Shown here in pieces: positions 5,247 through 6,492 of a DNA stretch of 6,492 nucleotides. A program made the translations under genes and the position numbers. The stretch's first letter is position 1. The number at the start of each line of letters is the position of its first letter. The notes under the pieces were generated by a model that was given only the letters and a program-made list of their open reading frames with translations, was not told the origin of the DNA and made no database searches. Source of the stretch: Clostridiales bacterium (GTDB lineage Bacteria > Bacillota > Clostridia > Lachnospirales > Anaerotignaceae); assembly GCA_018364635.1 (NCBI GenBank), contig JAGZLR010000088.1, positions 1 to 6,492 on the forward strand. The letters run 5' to 3'.

Positions 5247-6492
5247 CTATACAATACCAAACAACATAAATAATGCTATTGTAAGTACACAGCCAAGAGA
5301 TGTTAAAACAATATTTGTTACAAAGAAATACGGATATGTCTCTTTTGGAGTTAAATCTGTATGAATAATAGCGGTAACATATCCACCACTATGCGGCAAT
5401 GAATCTAAGCCTGCACCAGCCCAACATATTGAACGATGTAATATTTCTAGAGGGATGCCCTGAGCTGTACATATTTCAGCATACTGTGGCCCAAGTGCTG
5501 CTAAGAATACTGATAACCCACCAGAACATGAGCCACATGCTGCAGCCACAATACCTGTTGCAAGACAAGCTGATATCAGTGGATTCATATTAATACTTAA
5601 CGCATATTCTTTTACAGCCGCAAATCCAATAGAACCTTGTACCACCCCACCAAAACCGGTAATAACAGCAGTATTCATAAGAGCTATCAAGCTGTTTGTA
5701 GCAGCATCATTGATTGATAATTTTAGATCACTAATTTTACTTCTAAATAAAATATATGTAAGAATACATCCAATTGCCAATGCTAAGTTAACAACAAAGT
5801 TTGTATCTAATCCTGAATTTCTGTTAAAGAAAATAAATAAGATTACAAATAAAATTGGTAAAATTGATAATGTAAAACTTGGAAGTCCTGTTCTATCACT
5901 GATATCAATCGCATCAGGATTATCACGTGGACCTGGAACAAATCCTATTCCTTTTGATTTTAGTCTTTTATTATTCCAGTTAAGCCAGAATATACCTAAT
6001 ATAAGTACAATAATTGAAACTATAATACCATTGATCGGCGCCGCATATGCATTTGTTCCAAAAGTTTCACATGGCATTATATTCTGAATCGCTGGCGTAC
6101 CAGGTAATCCGACCATTGTAAAAGTAGCACATCCTAAAAACAATGCTGCTGGAAATAATCTTTTTGATACATTTCCTTCTTTGAAAAGTACTAATGCTAT
6201 TGGATAAATTGTAAACACAATGACAAATAAACTTACACCACCATAAGATAGTATTGCTGAAATGACTACAACTACTAATAAAGCTTGTTTAGTCCCAAGT
6301 GTATCAACAATTTTACAAGCTATGGTTTTGGCTGCTCCACTGCACCCCATCAAAGCACCAAAGATTGTTCCTAAAAAGAATAATAATAAGTAGCTACCTA
6401 CTTGATTTTTAGCAGTAATAGTTGGAAGAGTTGTATCTACAACATCAATTTCTCTAGTAGCTGCTTTTGTTACTACATTTCCAGCTTCATCA
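5247..6492 (-). CDS. GntP-family permease (gluconate-type symporter), 5' end outside the window
   Basis: The frame is open from the right edge to TAG 5249-5247, giving 414 visible residues; GntP proteins are about 430-460, so only a short amino-terminal part is missing. Numbering from the first visible codon (6491): a polar loop (1-30), then GTIFGALMGCSGAAKTIA (41-58), like the family's conserved LGKLMEDSGGA-type segment; YGGVSLFVIVFTIYPIAL (83-100); FTMVGLPGTPAIQNIMP (124-140) and FGTNAYAAP (144-152); GSCSGGLSV (320-328); and DSLPHSGGYVTAI (363-375). About ten hydrophobic stretches are present. Known for the family: inner-membrane, proton-coupled uptake of gluconate and related hydroxy-acids. 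The true substrate is unknown, since the family also carries other organic acids, and no kinase or dehydratase gene is visible nearby. An in-frame TTG at 6353 is internal, not the start. It converges on the VOC gene. Confidence 0.92.
   Translation of the reverse strand, partial: DEAGNVVTKAATREIDVVDTTLPTITAKNQVGSYLLLFFLGTIFGALMGCSGAAKTIACKIVDTLGTKQALLVVVVISAILSYGGVSLFVIVFTIYPIALVLFKEGNVSKRLFPAALFLGCATFTMVGLPGTPAIQNIMPCETFGTNAYAAPINGIIVSIIVLILGIFWLNWNNKRLKSKGIGFVPGPRDNPDAIDISDRTGLPSFTLSILPILFVILFIFFNRNSGLDTNFVVNLALAIGCILTYILFRSKISDLKLSINDAATNSLIALMNTAVITGFGGVVQGSIGFAAVKEYALSINMNPLISACLATGIVAAACGSCSGGLSVFLAALGPQYAEICTAQGIPLEILHRSICWAGAGLDSLPHSGGYVTAIIHTDLTPKETYPYFFVTNIVLTSLGCVLTIALFMLFGIV

Noticed and set aside
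5710..6087. 125-codon plus-strand frame within the permease gene
   Set aside because: It is antisense to well-conserved GntP motifs and has no ribosome binding site or recognisable family.
6351..6353. TTG as the start codon of the GntP permease
   Set aside because: The frame stays open to the window edge, and family-typical sequence (GTIFGAL) continues upstream of it, so the codon is internal.

Overview
The window is AT-rich, with strong AGGAGG-type ribosome binding sites and Firmicutes-style promoters and intrinsic terminators. Together with the protein families present (a clostridial-type FeoB carboxy-terminus, a large serine recombinase, a ComEC-like lipoprotein paired with a DUF3006 protein, and a GntP permease), this suggests a low-GC anaerobic Firmicute, most likely a Clostridia/Lachnospiraceae-type gut bacterium. 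The taxonomic call is an inference from sequence style and remembered family resemblance; no search was run.

Layout. Bases 1-899 (minus) encode the first ~300 residues of an iron-dependent alcohol dehydrogenase that runs off the left edge. It is divergent from a two-gene plus-strand unit: a predicted metallo-beta-lactamase-fold lipoprotein (1074-2159) and a small DUF3006 protein (2181-2411). The divergent gap holds a good sigma-A promoter for the lipoprotein and a repeated 9-mer that may be an operator. A strong two-way terminator (2395-2433) overlaps the ends of the DUF3006 gene and of the minus-strand gene facing it.

Bases 2432-4251 (minus) are a rearranged segment. The last ~240 residues of the ferrous iron transporter FeoB are joined directly to the 3' end of a large serine recombinase gene, which has itself lost its amino-terminal catalytic-serine region. 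No 5' part of feoB is present in the window. The simplest reading is the scar of a mobile element that integrated into feoB through its own recombinase, followed by deletion or rearrangement.

Bases 4398-4868 (plus) encode a small VOC/glyoxalase-superfamily enzyme with its own RBS, possible promoter and terminator. A gene-poor stretch of about 300 bases follows, then a minus-strand GntP-family (gluconate-type) permease that runs off the right edge, with a terminator behind it.

No CRISPR array, tRNA, rRNA or recognisable riboswitch was seen. The most informative feature is the recombinase/feoB junction. Nothing here clearly amounts to a previously undescribed multi-gene system; the nearest candidate is the surface lipoprotein/DUF3006 pair, whose role is not established.
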